From positions 13,831,385 to 13,895,384 of the forward strand of contig CM077823.1 of NCBI GenBank assembly GCA_039720395.1: a stretch of 64,000 nucleotides of DNA, in the 5' to 3' direction. The translations under genes and the position numbers were made by a program. The notes beneath the pieces are model-generated. The model worked only from the letters and a program-made list of their open reading frames with translations, did not search any database and was not told the DNA's origin. The stretch is from Liquidambar formosana (Eukaryota; Streptophyta; Magnoliopsida; Saxifragales; Altingiaceae). Shown one piece after another: positions 43,470 to 56,171 of the stretch (position 1 is its first letter; every line of letters starts with the position of its first letter).

Positions 43470-46440
43470 TGTCACACCCCATTTTTGTCACTTTAGCTAG
43501 GACATATCATTTCATGTAGGATTTTGAGTCCTTTTCGAATCTAGTCTTTTGCATTGAGTTTCTATGGCATTGAATATCATATGTATGAATTTTGAAGTGA
43601 TTTGGAGTTCATCTCGATAGTCAATAAGAACTTTTGCAACTTTAAGGGCATAATCGTCTTTTAAGCCATATATTTTCCATTTGACTTTGGAATGAATCCC
43701 AAGTCATTCCCATGAGTTCATATGAGTATATAGAGTCCATATATAGGTTCAATTTCATGAATTAATGGTTTAAGATCAATTCGGCTCGTAATGGTTTGGG
43801 TTGGCTAAAAGACCCTTTCTTGGTTTGCTCAAATTGACTCATAAGACCCAACCAATTTTCTCTCATTTAACTCAAATTGGGCTTTATTTATGTCCTAAAT
43901 ATGTTTAGAAAGATCGAATTTCAATCAGGAAAGCATTTGGTTCGACCTTGTGTACAAACCCAGCTTAGCAACGGTGAAGTACCATGGTTAACCACCTTTG
44001 TAAAACCTAACCATGCACCCATGGTTGAGGATTTTTGTCCTAAAATGCCTAAAAATGTGTTCCCCTTCGAAACACGGTCGTTTTGGCTTTTATTTCGTCA
44101 AAATCGGACTTAATTTGAAGATTTTAGGACTTCTGAAGCAAGTAGAAGTCAAAACCGCAGCGGAAATAGGAGACCCTCGGGTAACCGTCCGGGGCAAGAT
44201 GGTCACCCGAGGAATCCTTCTTCGACTCAACTTCTGACTCCTCTCTCCCTCTTTTGACGGTTTCCTCCGCCAATACAACTTGTTTGAGCTTAGGAGTGTG
44301 TAAGTTTGAGTTGTTTGAGCACCAAGAGAGTCTCTAATAGCCCTAGGATCATTGTTTAATGAATTAATCTTAGCCATTGGTTTAGGGGGTCAGTTCTCTA
44401 TATAAAGGATATGGTATTCAGCACATAGGAGGAGGTGAATGGCACTTTACACTTAGAGAGAAAGGGAGCTACGAGTTTGGAGAGATAGAAGGACATCAAG
44501 AGGAGGTTCTTCAACCCCAAGCAAGCAAGGAAACAAGAAGTTTGAAGACAAGGAAGAGTTTACAAGAGGTAAGCCTGTCCTTTTAATGCGGAACATGAGT
44601 TTTCTGCTTCTGCTTCTTCTCTTTCTTCTTCTTCTTCTAGGATAGTTATGGTGCATGAAATTGCTCCTTTTGTGGATTGAATTCAATGCTTGTGTGATGT
44701 TATATGAATGATTTTGAGATGATTTATGGCTTTATATGCTTGATAATCCCTGGTTTACTAAGGATTTGAAAGTATTACTCTTTCTATCTTCTTAAATCAT
44801 GCATAGTTCACATGTTTAGGTTGCTGTGATTATTATCATGAGTTGATGCTCCTGTTAGTTAATATATATGATATGAATGATATTCATGATAATTTGAGCA
44901 TATCTTAGGGTCGTTTTATAGGTTTTAATGCATAGTTGTGAGATTAGAGTTTCGATAACCCTGAAATCACATAGGTCTTATACAGCATGCTTAGCTTAGC
45001 TTTTTGAGTTGTTGCTCATCATAGTCATTCTATATATGTTGCATATAGTTGAATCATGCTAGGTTTGCATTCATATAGTATGTTTTATAGGGTTTTTGGA
45101 GACATTATCCTTTTCTAAGGATAATTATCCTTTTCGTTGAGTAGGGTTTCGCATGAGAGCCTTCTGTGATGTGTTTAAGCATGAAATCACTTATGTTGTG
45201 TTCTAATATATATATATTTTACGTAGGATATGTTGATTGCACCTCCCCATGACGACTTTTTTACGTGAAATTATCTTAGGATAGTTTCGCTTAAGAAAGC
45301 TCGCCGTAGGAAGGTCTATTTTCATATTTTACATAAAATATCATCTTTTTTGTTAGAATGTGCTTTGTTATCATGTTTATTGATATTATTGGAGTCTCTT
45401 ATGCTTGTTAGTGTGTCTTTGGTAGGTTTTTATGCATGTTAGTCGAGTCATTGCATGTAGAATTGAGTTAGGGACCCTAGTTATTCATTATTCTTGTTGT
45501 TTGCATGATAGATGGATGATTTTAGGCATTGTCAAGGTTCTTTCCAGATTTGCATAATGCTTTCTTTGCATGATTTTGTGCACTTGTAAGGGTGCAAACA
45601 GGTACAATGCTTGTCCTATTGCAAATAGGGCTGCTATGGTCTGAAATGGCTAATGATTGGAGCTTTTGCGCTTAGGTAAGTAGAGTTTGAAGGTGCCCCA
45701 ATTCACCTTTCTTTTTCTTTCTTTTCTCTTCTCCCTCCTAGGGTTATTTCTTAATACGGACATATGGTAATTATCAAAGGTTTCCTTTATTGCTAAAATT
45801 CTGGTTTTCTATCAAAGTTTTCCTCTTGTAGAAGTTTTCGATTTTAGATTAAATCAATGTATTTTCAAATAAGGAAACCTAGGGTATTTACCATAGGTTT
45901 GTAATAGGTTATAACCCTATTCTTTTCGAACTACGTGGATTTTGATCCATGTATTTCGCTGCATGGTACATAGGCGCTCTTCGTGAGGCTCAAGTCCGTT
46001 CTAGGATCCAAGTATCCTAGGCTTTTCTTTTCTTTTCTTCTTTTTTTTGTTTTATTTTATTTGATTGATTGTGCATGAGATGACTAGATGGAATATATGA
46101 TATGCATGCTGCCTTGTGATGATATATGATGATATTGGGGTGGAAAAGATCTTCAGTTAGCCCAATTAAATTAAGAAACCAACTCGGGCGATGTGGGCGC
46201 CTATGGGTTTTTGCCCAGAACCTTCCCACGTCATAACTTAGCCCCCGAATCCAATTCTCTAGTTTCAAAGACTTTACTTTTCCTTTAATGGAGTCATGTG
46301 GTTTTGAAAATAAAACATTTTTGTGGTTTTCCTCTTTTCCCTAAAAAATGAGGTGGCGACTCCTTTTCGTTTGTTGTCTTTCACCCATTCCATATACTTC
46401 TTTCTGCCAAATCCTTGTGGGCCGTTTTCCGGGGTTCACA
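43470..46440 (+). repeat. Element 3 5' LTR (LTR-B)
   Basis: 2971 bp, starting TGTCACACCCCATTTTTG and ending GGGGTTCACA. The GC-rich palindrome of LTR-A is mostly deleted here (CCGTCCGGGGCAAGATGG at about 44188). CTTTTGACGG (44250) and a TATATAAAGG box (44399-44408) remain. Relative to LTR-C it carries about 330 extra bases around 45080-45410. Confidence 0.88.
44399..44408 (+). promoter_or_regulatory. LTR-B TATA box
   Basis: TATATAAAGG followed about 50 bp later by CACTTTACACTTAGAGAGA, the likely start of the element RNA. The same arrangement is at 22678 and 61721. Confidence 0.65.
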
Positions 46441-46462
46441 GTTTAGGTGACTCCACTGGGGA
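46441..46462 (+). promoter_or_regulatory. Element 3 primer-binding site
   Basis: AGGTGACTCCACTGGGGA starts four bases after the LTR. It has two changes relative to the TGGCGACTCC version of elements 1 and 4. Confidence 0.7.
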
Positions 46463-47199
46463 TGTCGAGGGCTAGACTCATTTAATTTGATTGGGCTAAA
46501 TTAATTTCTTATTGTTAATTAAGATCAATCACATTGCATTTGCTTGATTGTGTGCTTTCATTTATTGCATTGTGTGCGCTACTGTTGCATGATCACTCGA
46601 TTGTCCCTTGATGTATCCTTGCCAACTGATAGCCTAGTTCGACCTTGGTTTTCTTGATTCCATGTGTTGGGCGAAGCTATCAAACCTCTCTTGCCAAGTA
46701 CCCTTGGGTATATCAAATGGATCAATCACGTACTGCTGGACCCATGCGACATTCCTGATGTCACATGTGGTTAGGTATAAAGATTGGTACAAGCAAAGTT
46801 GAGGACCCTAGCCTACCCTTTTAAAAGAAAGAATTGCATGTAATAGGCCTTCTAGGACACCGTTGAATCACCTATATGCACACACATTGTTGTGATGATA
46901 TGCTGCCGTGTTTGTGATGTGTTGCCATGCTTTGTTGATTGAGTGGGTAATTAAAGGAAACTTTACATCCTACATCCTTAATACGTACCCTTCCCCATGA
47001 CCCCCGCAAGGGTAATTGGTTAAGAGAACTAATTAAGGGTGTACGTTGTAAAGATTTTGAGATAATTATGGAAGCTTAGGATGGACCCTTAGGCTGAAAA
47101 ATTGAGTATTTGCCCTATGTTAGAGGGAGAGATGTGCTGGCTTGGATCTGCAATCAACAAGGGCGCCTAGTCAGTGCCGATTCCGTCACTGAGTCGGAT
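46463..47199 (+). other. Element 3 5' leader
   Basis: Non-coding DNA conserved with the leader of element 4 (63445-64000) nearly base for base in the shared part, and with element 1 in the stretch containing GTACTGCTGGACCCA. An upstream ATG at 47110 is in frame with gag. Confidence 0.65.
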
Positions 47200-50100
47200 A
47201 TGGCTGAGGAAAGAACTAGCAACCGGGGTTTCAACCTTGAGGCCGCTTTAAAAGCTATCATGGAAAAGCTTGATCACACTACCCAGTTATCAGAAACCGT
47301 ACTCAAGTTAGCTCAAGACCTTCAACAGAAGAACTCTGAACCTGAATCCAGGGCCCGTGCCACTGACAACAATCAAGGATCCAATGAGTTTAAATCTGCT
47401 GAGGAACCATTAGGAGAAGGGGGAGAGCCACCTAAGACCAAGGAAGGGGAAACCAAAGCCACATCAAGGGAGAGCTCAACCGTCCTGGCAAATAAGGTCG
47501 AGGCCTTAGAACGAACTCTGAAGGGAATCCACAGGTCCGATGATATGGTAGACATCCATACTTTGTCCTTGTTCCCAAAGGCTCGCATCCCATTACAATT
47601 CAAGATGCCGGAGTTGGAAAAATTCGATGGGATAGGCTATCCTAAAACCCACCACAAGATGTATGTGCGAGCTATGCACCCTCGAGGGGCGAACGATGAG
47701 TTATTGGCTCAAATGTTTCACGAGTCATTAGCGAGTTCCGCCTTGAAATGGTTTTTGTTATTAGAGGAGAACAGAACCAAGACTTGGGAAGATGTGTGCA
47801 ATGCATTCACGGACCATTACAAGTATAACACCGAAGTGGATGTCACGCGAAGGGACTTGGAAACCACTAAGCAAGGGGTTAATGAGACTTTCTCCGCCTT
47901 TATCACTAGGTGGAGACAAAAGGCTTCCAAAATGATAGACAGACCGAATAAGGAAGACCAGATTCAGTTGGTGGTGAAGAATTTGTTGCCTGTATATCAT
48001 AAGCATCTCTTTGCCCACTACTTTATGAATTTCAAGGCTCTTGTTGGGGCTGGCACACAAGTTGAAGATGCAATCGCCGATGGAACAATCAAAACGGATG
48101 AGGTCCAAAGGAGTCGAAGGACAAACTTTGGAGGAAAACCCAATGCTGAGGTCAATACCATTACCCAACCCGCTCGCCCTTTCTCCCTAAATGATTCCAC
48201 CTCACCTTGCCAATTTACCGAGCTATACATGCCACTCGAAAGAGTCTTTGAAAAACTGAGAAGCCGTGACCTCCTGAAACCCCTCGACCCAAGGCCTCCA
48301 CCAAACCCATTGCCCAAAAGTTACAATGAAAATGAATATTGCAAGTTCCACCAAGCCAAAGGCCATCCAACTAACCGCTGTTATTGCCTCCGCCATGAAA
48401 TCCAAGATTTGCTTGACAAGCAGATCATTTCACCACCTACCGCACTAAATCGCCCGAATGTCACTCAAAATCCCCTCCCTACCCACAATGTTCCTCCTCC
48501 CAACAACATAAATGCCATCGAGCTTGGCTCGTCCCAATCCCGTCAACCCATAAGGCAATACACGCCACTTCCCATGACCTTGACTCAAGTTTTCCACTAA
48601 TGTTATGATAAAGGGCTCATATTGCCACACCATCCAAAGCCGAGGCCTTCGACTCCTCACCAATTCTATTTGTACTATCAGGCACCCGAGCACGATACGA
48701 AGAATTGTGTCATATTGAAAAGGGTAGTTCAAGACCTTATTGATCAAAAGGTTTTGGTATTGCCAAAGAAGTCCATGCAGCGACAATTGAAAGAAAGGTT
48801 CGAGGCAGGAGATCCTAAAGTGGGTTTGTTGGGAGAGTCGTCTGGAAAGTTTGATTACTACGTACTCTACCCCGACCCCATCCCTGATGAGCATCCCCAC
48901 AAGTTGGGATGAGTTACCAGAGGAAGTCCAAATGGAAGAGATCGACACAATCACATGGGATGACCTCATGGGTGACGTAGGTGAGATTGATGATATGTGG
49001 ATGAGCAATGACGAGGTGGAGCACATAACTAGAGGGGTCGCCATTTCAAGCCGCCACACCTAGAATCTGACAACCCATTGGGAGACTTAGAAGGTAATCG
49101 CCACCTTGACTTGTAAGAAGAGGAGGACGAAGTGCTTAAGCAATTGAGAAAGACTAATGCAAACATCACTATATGGGGTTTACTCATGACCTCTTACAAG
49201 CACAGGCAGACTATCTTGAAGTTGCTCAACCAGATACAAGTCCCCGTTGACACGTCTCCAGAAAATTTGGTGAACTTGGTGAATCCAACCTCGAAGAACT
49301 CAACCATTGTGTTCTCAGAGGCAGACCTATCTAAAAGTGGACCTAGCCATTTGCAAGCCATGTACATCACTGTCGACACCATGGGAAAGAGAGTTCCAAT
49401 AGTCCTGATCGACAATGGTTCCGCTCTTAATGTGTGCCCTCTCAGAACTGCCACTGTCTTGGGATTGGATCCTACCGACTTCATGCCATCCGGGCAAACA
49501 GTGAGAGCCTATGATAACACCCGCAGAGAGGTGATTGGAGTGGTCACCTTGTCGCTGATTATGGGACCTATAGAATTCAGAGTGGAGTTCCAAGTCTTGG
49601 ATGTCCCATCGTGCTTCAATTTCTTGTTGGGGAGACCTTGGATTCATCCTGCAGCGGCTGTACCCTTGTCATTGCACCAAAAAGTCAAGTTCCCTTATGA
49701 AGGGGCCATCGTCACACTCCAAGGTGATAATGACTTGAAGATGTCGGGGGTACCCATTTGCGAGATCAAGCCCGAGCCCGTGGGAGTACCATTGTTCGGA
49801 TTCGAGTATGTTCAATGCATAGAGAAAGAGCCAGAACAGAGAGAGTTGATACCTCTCGACTTTTGTCCTCATGGCAACCTACATGTGGGGAACATAATGA
49901 AGAAAATGAGTTTCTTCCCGGGCATGGGACTAGGACGCCGTCAGTAAGGCATACCGGTATTCGTTCAGAGCCGCATTGTTACCTACACCTTCGGATTGGG
50001 GTATGAGCCTTCCAAAAAGGACCATATGGAGATGTTACAGAGAAGCAGAGAAAGGGTCAAAGCAAAAGCAGAAGCGAGGGTGCCAAATATTAGAATCTCG

Positions 50101-50502
50101 CCATACCGACCTACCTTGAATGGTTACTTTGTTAAGGAAGGGGAGGATTTTCTATTCTGTGGATTCCCTGAACCATCCATTGACAAAGCAACCAAGGCGA
50201 GAGTTCCGGGGTTTGAAATATTCTTTACTGAGTGGTATCCCATTACTGCTACAATGGTTGATGATGAAGCAATCAATGATGACTATTGGAAAAAGAAGAG
50301 CGAGGATTGGGCAGAACAGATGGATGCGGAAGCCATGGTTATAATGTTTCAAGATACGGTTCTTGCTGTGGAGGAATCGGATCTTGAGTGTTCTTCAATT
50401 CACCATGCAGCCGTGCCGCTCCTTAATTGGTATCTTGAAGAAGGTACCATTGCAGAAGTTCATGAGGGCGAGGATCTCAACTTACCTGATAGTAGCTTGT
50501 AG
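47200..50502 (+). pseudogene. Element 3 gag-protease
   Basis: The start MAEERTSNRGFN is chosen by alignment with element 1. The gag core runs FKMPELEKFDGIGYPKTHHK to NLLPVYHKHLFAHYF. The first knuckle CKFHQAKGHPTNRC is intact; the second has lost its first cysteine. Breaks are a stop at 48598-48600 (glutamine in element 1), a frameshift near 48905, and further breaks near 49060-49120 and 49948. The protease site is VLIDNGSALNV (49410), followed by LLGRPWIHPA and a G-patch-like FFPGMGLGRRQ. The tail ends LPDSSL before the intron. Confidence 0.82.
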
Positions 50503-50667
50503 GTTCCTTAGTAGCTCGTCTTAGTTTTCCTTTCAAATAAAGTGTGTCCGCCTAGCCCACCTCGTGGAGTTAGGAGTCGTTCCCTAGTTGTGGCACATGT
50601 GTTTTCTTTTCCTTGTTTTGTTCTGTTAGTTCAGTAAATAAAGTGTGTTTCTTTTCATTATTTGCAG
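50499..50667 (+). other. Element 3 gag-pro/pol intron
   Basis: The donor AGCTT/GTAGGT and acceptor TTATTTGCAG/TG give a 169-bp intron. Its removal joins DSS to the VSFLSSMDIYG frame of pol without a stop. Inside are two copies of AAATAAAGTGTGT (50536-50551 and 50637-50649), each pairing a poly(A)-signal word with a GT-rich downstream word. Competition between splicing and early polyadenylation could set the Gag to Gag-Pol ratio. Confidence 0.6.
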
Positions 50668-53600
50668 TGTTTCCTTTCTCTCTTCTATGGATATCTATGG
50701 CATGGATATAGATCCTAGGAATGACGTCCCCCCGGAGCTCGTCGAGCAAAGGAAAAGGGGCGTTACCGAACCTAACATGGATGAATTGGAATCAATCAAT
50801 CTAGGGACAGATGAATTGCCAAGGATAATTAAAATTGGGATAACTCTCTCGCCTGCTGAAAAAGAAAAATTGATAATACTTCTAAAAGCCAATGTAGAGG
50901 CCTTCGCGTGGTCTTATGAGGATATGCCTGGTATTGATCCAGATATTGTGCAACATTACATCCCCACTAATCCCATTAAAAAGCCTATAAAGCAAAAATT
51001 AAGAAGATTAAAACCAGAATGGGCTTTGAAAGTAAAAGAAGAGGTAACTAAACAATTAGATGCCAGGTTTCTCCAAGTTGTGGAGTACCCTGAATGGCTG
51101 TCTAACATAGTGCCTGTGCCTAAAAAAGATGGGAAAGTGCGAATGTGTGTTGACTTCCGCGACCTTAATGCTGCGAGCCCAAAAGATGATTTCCCTCTAC
51201 CGCATATCGATGTGTTAGTGGACAGTACAGCAGGCCATGCCCTTCTCTCCTTCATGTATGGGTTCTCCGGTTACAACCAGATAAAGATAGCGCCTCGAGA
51301 CATGGAAAAGACGGCTTTTATCACGCAGTGGGGCACGTATTGCTACAAGGTAATGCCTTTTGGCTTGAGAAATGCCGGGGCTACTTACCAAAGAGCTGCT
51401 ACGACCCTATTGCATGATATAATCCATAAAGAAGTAGAGGTGTATGTGGACGACGTGATAGTTAAATCTGTAGACCGGGAAGGACATTTCGCGGCATTGG
51501 AGAAGTTCCTAGAACGGGCAAAGAAGTACAACCTCCGATTGAATCCTCAGAAGTGCGCCTTCGGAGCCACCGCAGGGAAGCTGTTGGGTTTCATGATCAC
51601 TCAGAGGGGAATTGAAGTTGATCCAGGGAAGATAAAAGCTATCACGGAGATGGAGCCACCAAGAACGGAAAAGCAGATCCGGGGTTTTCTGGGGAGAGTT
51701 CAATACATAAGTCGTTTTATCGCCAATCTGACCATGGTATGCGAGCCAATTTTCAAGCTACTTAAAAAGGGCGTTTCCAAGGAATGGAATGAGGATTGTC
51801 AAGAAGCCTTTGAAACCATTAAAAAGCATCTGAGCAACCCCCCAATCTTGGTTTCCCCGTGGAAAGGTGAACCGTTACTGTTATATTTAACGGTTACTGA
51901 AGCCGCGACGGGAGCTATGTTAGCTCAATACCTTGAAGGGTCGAAAAAGGAAAATGCCATCTACTACTTGAGCAAGAAAATGACAGATTATGAAGTAAAG
52001 TACAATGCGCTAGAAAAGGCTTGCATAGCATTGGTATGGGCTACCCAGAAACTCCGTCATTACATAATGTCTTTCGAAGTCCTATTGATAAGTCGATTGG
52101 ATCCTTTGAAGTATTTGCTAGAAAAACCAGTCCTATCGTACAGGACCGCTCGTTGGTCGCTTCTTCTCAATGAATTCAACATAAAGTACCTGGCGCAGAA
52201 GTCCATTGAAGGAAGTGTCATTGTAGACCATTTGGCAAGTTGCCCTATGTCATCATCAACCCAATTCAATGATGAGTTCCCCAACGAAGATATCCTGGAA
52301 ATCAAGAAGAAGGTTTGGAGAGTCTACTTCGACGGAGCTGCAAATAAAAGGGGATATGGAATAGGAGTGCTACTAGTCTCGTCTGAAGAAGCCTTCACGC
52401 CTTTAGCAGTCAAATTGGGGTTCGAAACCACCAACAACATAGCAGAGTATGAGGCCTGCATCCTAGCATTGGAAGCTGCGTTAGAGTTGGGGATAAAAGA
52501 ACTGGAGGTGTTCGGAGATTCAGCATTGATAATCTGTCAGATAAGTGGAAAACTCGCGACGAGAAGCTATTGCCCTATCATGCCTATTTGGAAGCATTGA
52601 CTAAAGAGTTCGCGAAGATTGAGTTCAATTACCTCTCGAGAAACAAGAATCAGTTTGCTGATGCCTTAGCAACTCTAGCTTCAATAGTGGAGATACCAGA
52701 AGGGGGAAGCGTGAAACCGCTCGTGATCGAATGCAAAAGAGAAACCTGTTTATTGCTGTTCCATTCGAGAAGGGGAGGTAATAGATAATCACCCTTGGTT
52801 TTATGGCATAAGAAGGCTTATCGAAGAAAGGGTGTATCCAGAGGAAGCATCTCGTGTGGACAGGCGAACCCTGAGGAGAATGGCAAGCCATTATGTGGTA
52901 TGCGGAGGAAAACTGTATCGGAGATCTTACGACAGGATTCACTTGCTGTGTGTCACGGAGGAAAAGGCTAGAAAACTCATCGAAGAGATTTATGAAGGAG
53001 TGGGGGCTCCACATATGAATGGATACATGCTGGCTAAAAAGATCATGAGGCTAGGGTATTACTGGTCTACAATGGAAAGGGATTGCTATACCCACGTCAA
53101 GAAGTGCCACAAGTGTCAGCTCTTCGCCAATGGACAACACTTGCCCTCCATGCCCCTAACAAGCAGGTCCACTCCGTGGCCATTCGCAGTATGGGAAATA
53201 GATATCATCGGACAGATTAAGCCGAAGGCATCCAATGGTCATGAATACATCTTGGTAGCCATCGATTACTTCACCAAGTGGGTGGAAGCAGCTTCCTTCA
53301 ATGTTTTGAATGCTAAAAAGGTGGCGCAGTTCATACAGCTCAACATTATCTACCGATATGGGGTACCACATGAGGTCATTTCAGATAACGGTCAGCACTT
53401 CCAGAAGGAAACTAAAGAACTCTTGCAGAAATACAAGATCGTTTATCACTTGTCATCCCCGTATCGCCCACAGACAAACGGCGCAGTGGAAGCCGCCAAC
53501 AAGAACATCAAGAAGATACTACAGAGGACGGTTGACATGTACACTGATTGGCATGAGAAACTACCATTGGCATTATGGGGGTACAAAACGTTAGTCAAAT

Positions 53601-54040
53601 CGTCAACAGGGGCTATGCCGTATGCTCTAGTGTATGGGATGGAGGCTGTTCTACCAGTAGAATTGGAAGTTCCTTCATTAAGAGTTGCTATGGAAAGTCA
53701 GCTGGCAGAGGTGGACTGGATCAAAGGTCGTTATGATGAGTTGGCATTGCTAGATGAAAGGCGATTGAGGGCTCTCTACCATGTGCAAGGGTACCAGAGA
53801 AGAGTCGCGAGGGCATTCAACAAACATGTCAAAGACAGAGGCTTAAAGAAAGGGGATTTAGTGTTAAAAGAGATCCGAGCTCCAATTTTCGATCCACGAG
53901 GAAAGTTCAAACCAAGTTTGGGAGGACCGTATGTCATCAAGGAGATATTGCCAGCAGAGGCTGTTCGACTTATGGATTTGGATGGGATCGAGTTCGCTCG
54001 TCCTACTAATTTGGACCAATTAAAGAAGTATTATGTATAA
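50668..54040 (+). pseudogene. Element 3 pol: RT, two RNase H domains, integrase
   Basis: The reverse transcriptase (50990-51600) has VRMCVDFRDLNAASPKDDFP, MPFGLRNAGATYQRA and YVDDVIVKS. The gypsy RNase H (51860-52110) reads LYLTVTEAATGAMLAQ, with T where the first catalytic aspartate is usual. The archaeal-type RNase H (52315-52690) keeps YFDGAANKRG, NNIAEYEAC, VFGDSALIICQ and NQFADAL. The integrase (52832-54040) has IYEGVGAPH (first zinc-finger His replaced by Tyr), CHKCQ, WEIDII, SDNGQHF and NGAVEAANKN with D, D and E present. Frameshifts near 52545 (about seven bases lost) and 52745 break the frame. Confidence 0.87.
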
Positions 54041-54381
54041 GGCCTGCTAGGTTGAAAACCTGTAAAGGCGGCCTAGGCAAAAGTTAAGGCATTTGAACTA
54101 CGAGGACCTGATTCCCCAAAAGAAAAAAAAGAAAAAAAAAGAGAAAAAAAAGAAAAAAAAGAAAAAAAAGAAGAAAAAAGAAAAAAGAAAAAAGAAAACG
54201 GGGATACGTAGGCAGCCCATAAAGTTACTTTGGGTGCCGTCCAAACAACACAGTCACAGCAAAATCTCAAAAGTAAATTATCATTAGCAATTCATTTGAA
54301 ACTAATTGTTTGACATAACAATTTGTTGGTGTTAAGTAAAAGAACTATCGACATGCCATAGATATTCTGTTCCTTGAGTCT
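54041..54381. other. Convergent junction between pol and antisense ORF, with long polypurine tract
   Basis: An A/G-only run at about 54119-54198 lies between conserved flanks (ACTACGAGGACCTGATTCCC before, GGGATACGTAGGCAGCCC after). The same arrangement, inverted, is at 29560-29660 in element 1. Confidence 0.65.
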
Positions 54382-55679
54382 TTAAGTCCTCTTGAGTTTC
54401 TTCAGAGTCATTTTGTTTGTCTTCTGTCTTTCTCTATCAAGTCTTCTTTTCTTTCGCAAGTCATGGTCGTGGGATACCTCCCCTGCTTCAAGAATGTCTT
54501 CTCTGCAAAGTCCAAATCTTGTGTCCTTGATAAGGTCATAAATTCTTTCTCGGCGAGAAGCTTCCCTTTCGCCCAAATCACCCTTCAACCATTGCTTATA
54601 TTCTTTACTCATCTCGAAAGGTCCGTCAGTGTTGGCAATTCGAGTCAATTTCAGGTCTGTAGGCCAGCGAGTCCTCGCCCACTTTATTATAGTAAGACCG
54701 ACAGGTTCCACAGAGCAATAAGGTCCTGTTAAGGACGGTATGGTTTGCATGGCGCCCATCTGGCGAAGAATTCTTGAAGTCCAATAGAAGGAAGTCGATC
54801 TCAGTCCTACGAGTTTGACAAAAGCACACCCCGAGGTTCGAAAAAGTACCTGCTCTTTACACAACCATGTGAAGACGTACCATTTGATGTTCCGCCACGA
54901 CAGTGTTTGGAAGTAACCCAACCAATCTCGTAGAGAGAATGGCCCAGGGAGTTCAACTCGGCGTAGATAGAAGTGCTGGGGCTTGTATGGATTGATAGTG
55001 GTGGGAGATAGAAAGTTCAAGCGCTCGAGCAGCCACATTTGCAGTAAAAAGGGGCTACCTTCTAAAGGCGCTTTGGGGTTGCCATGAACCTTATCTAAAC
55101 CATTCAAGGTTTCAGCTAATACCAATTGAATGATGTTATGTCGCTTGAGAAGAGGGGCAACCAACTCACATATTTGAACAGGGGCTTGAAGAGTGCCGGT
55201 GGAGAGGAGGAAGCGACCAATTAAGCAAAAAGCGAGTGCATGCTGAATTTGAGGGTGCAACTCAAAGTACCTTCACTATCATGAGCCAAGAATGAGGTTG
55301 CTAACTTCATTAAGTCCACCATATGATCCTTGACGAAGATCGTTGCGTCCCTTTGAGGAATGCCAAGAAAATCCGAGAAGGAAGCAAGGTAATCAGAACG
55401 AGGTGTAGGAAGGATGAATGGCCCTGCGGGTGAAACTCCAAATAAAGCACTGAATTTTTCCATGGTTGGGCATAATTCTTCGTAATTGAATCGAAAGACA
55501 TGGATTTGGGGATCCCAGAAATATGTAGCAGTAGTGAGAAGGGTCGTCTCAAGCCTCATGTGCCTTATGGAGAGCAATGGTTTTAAGCCGAAGCGCTTAA
55601 ACTCAGTTTTGTCTTTGGCAGCCATGGCTGCCAAAAACCCTCTTAAGAGCCCATCCAAGGCTTCCATAATTATTGTCAA
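54382..55679 (-). pseudogene. Element 3 antisense ORF A, plant-mobile-domain/DUF7745-like
   Basis: Homologue of 28179-29423, antisense to gag-pol. It starts MTIIMEALDGLLRGFLAAMA and shows YFWDPQIHVFRFNYEELCPT, EKFSALFGVSPAGPF and MWLLERLNFLSP. It ends with a basic tail (DLRKKRRLDRERQKTNKMTL). A frameshift near 55255 divides it into 55679-55221 and 55260-54382. Two copies sharing family, position, orientation and basic tail argue that it is a regular part of these elements. The function is not known. Confidence 0.65.
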
Positions 55680-55699
55680 TAAAAATAGGTGAGTTAGAA

Positions 55700-55890
55700 G
55701 GCTTCCCTCGTGTGTTTTTATAAGGAAAGGGTCACAAATTCGAGTCCTAAAGGGAGTGGAACCGTCAAAATAGAGAAATTCCTGAAAAATCGCATAAAAG
55801 CGCGTCGACCTTGGGTAACCGTCCGAGGCTGGACGGTCAGCCGTCTAGGCCCAGACGGCTAACCGTCTAGGGCCAGATGGTCACCTGAGG
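55700..55890 (-). promoter_or_regulatory. Putative promoter of antisense ORF A in element 3
   Basis: Reading on the minus strand: a degenerate GC-rich palindrome (55890-55808, with GACGGCTGACCGTC), TATTTTGACGG (55774-55764), then a TATA box CCTTATAAAAACAC (55726-55713) about 35 bp before the ATG at 55679. The order matches 27918-28089. Confidence 0.55.
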
Positions 55891-56171
55891 CCTCTACCTT
55901 GTTTTGCCTTGTTTCGCCCGGTTTTGCCTATTTTCGTGTTCGGATGGCCTTTTTAGTCCATTTTCACTCCTATTGAACTCACATTGACTCAAATTTTCAT
56001 GAGAAAGGCACCATAACATCATCATGATAGATTCAAACAAGCACAACAAATATCCATGATAAGGGTTAAGAAAGTTGGTTTTAGGTGGCAATTACAAAAC
56101 ACAAGCATGAAATGCAAAAAGATAGCCATTGTCTCATTGTTTCTACAAGCCCAACAAGAAAGTAAATGAAC

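Noticed and set aside
43470..43480. Element 2 considered as the 3' neighbour or flank of element 3 with a matching LTR
   Set aside because: Element 2 is in the opposite orientation and is simply the insertion target; it shows gag coding sequence up to the junction.
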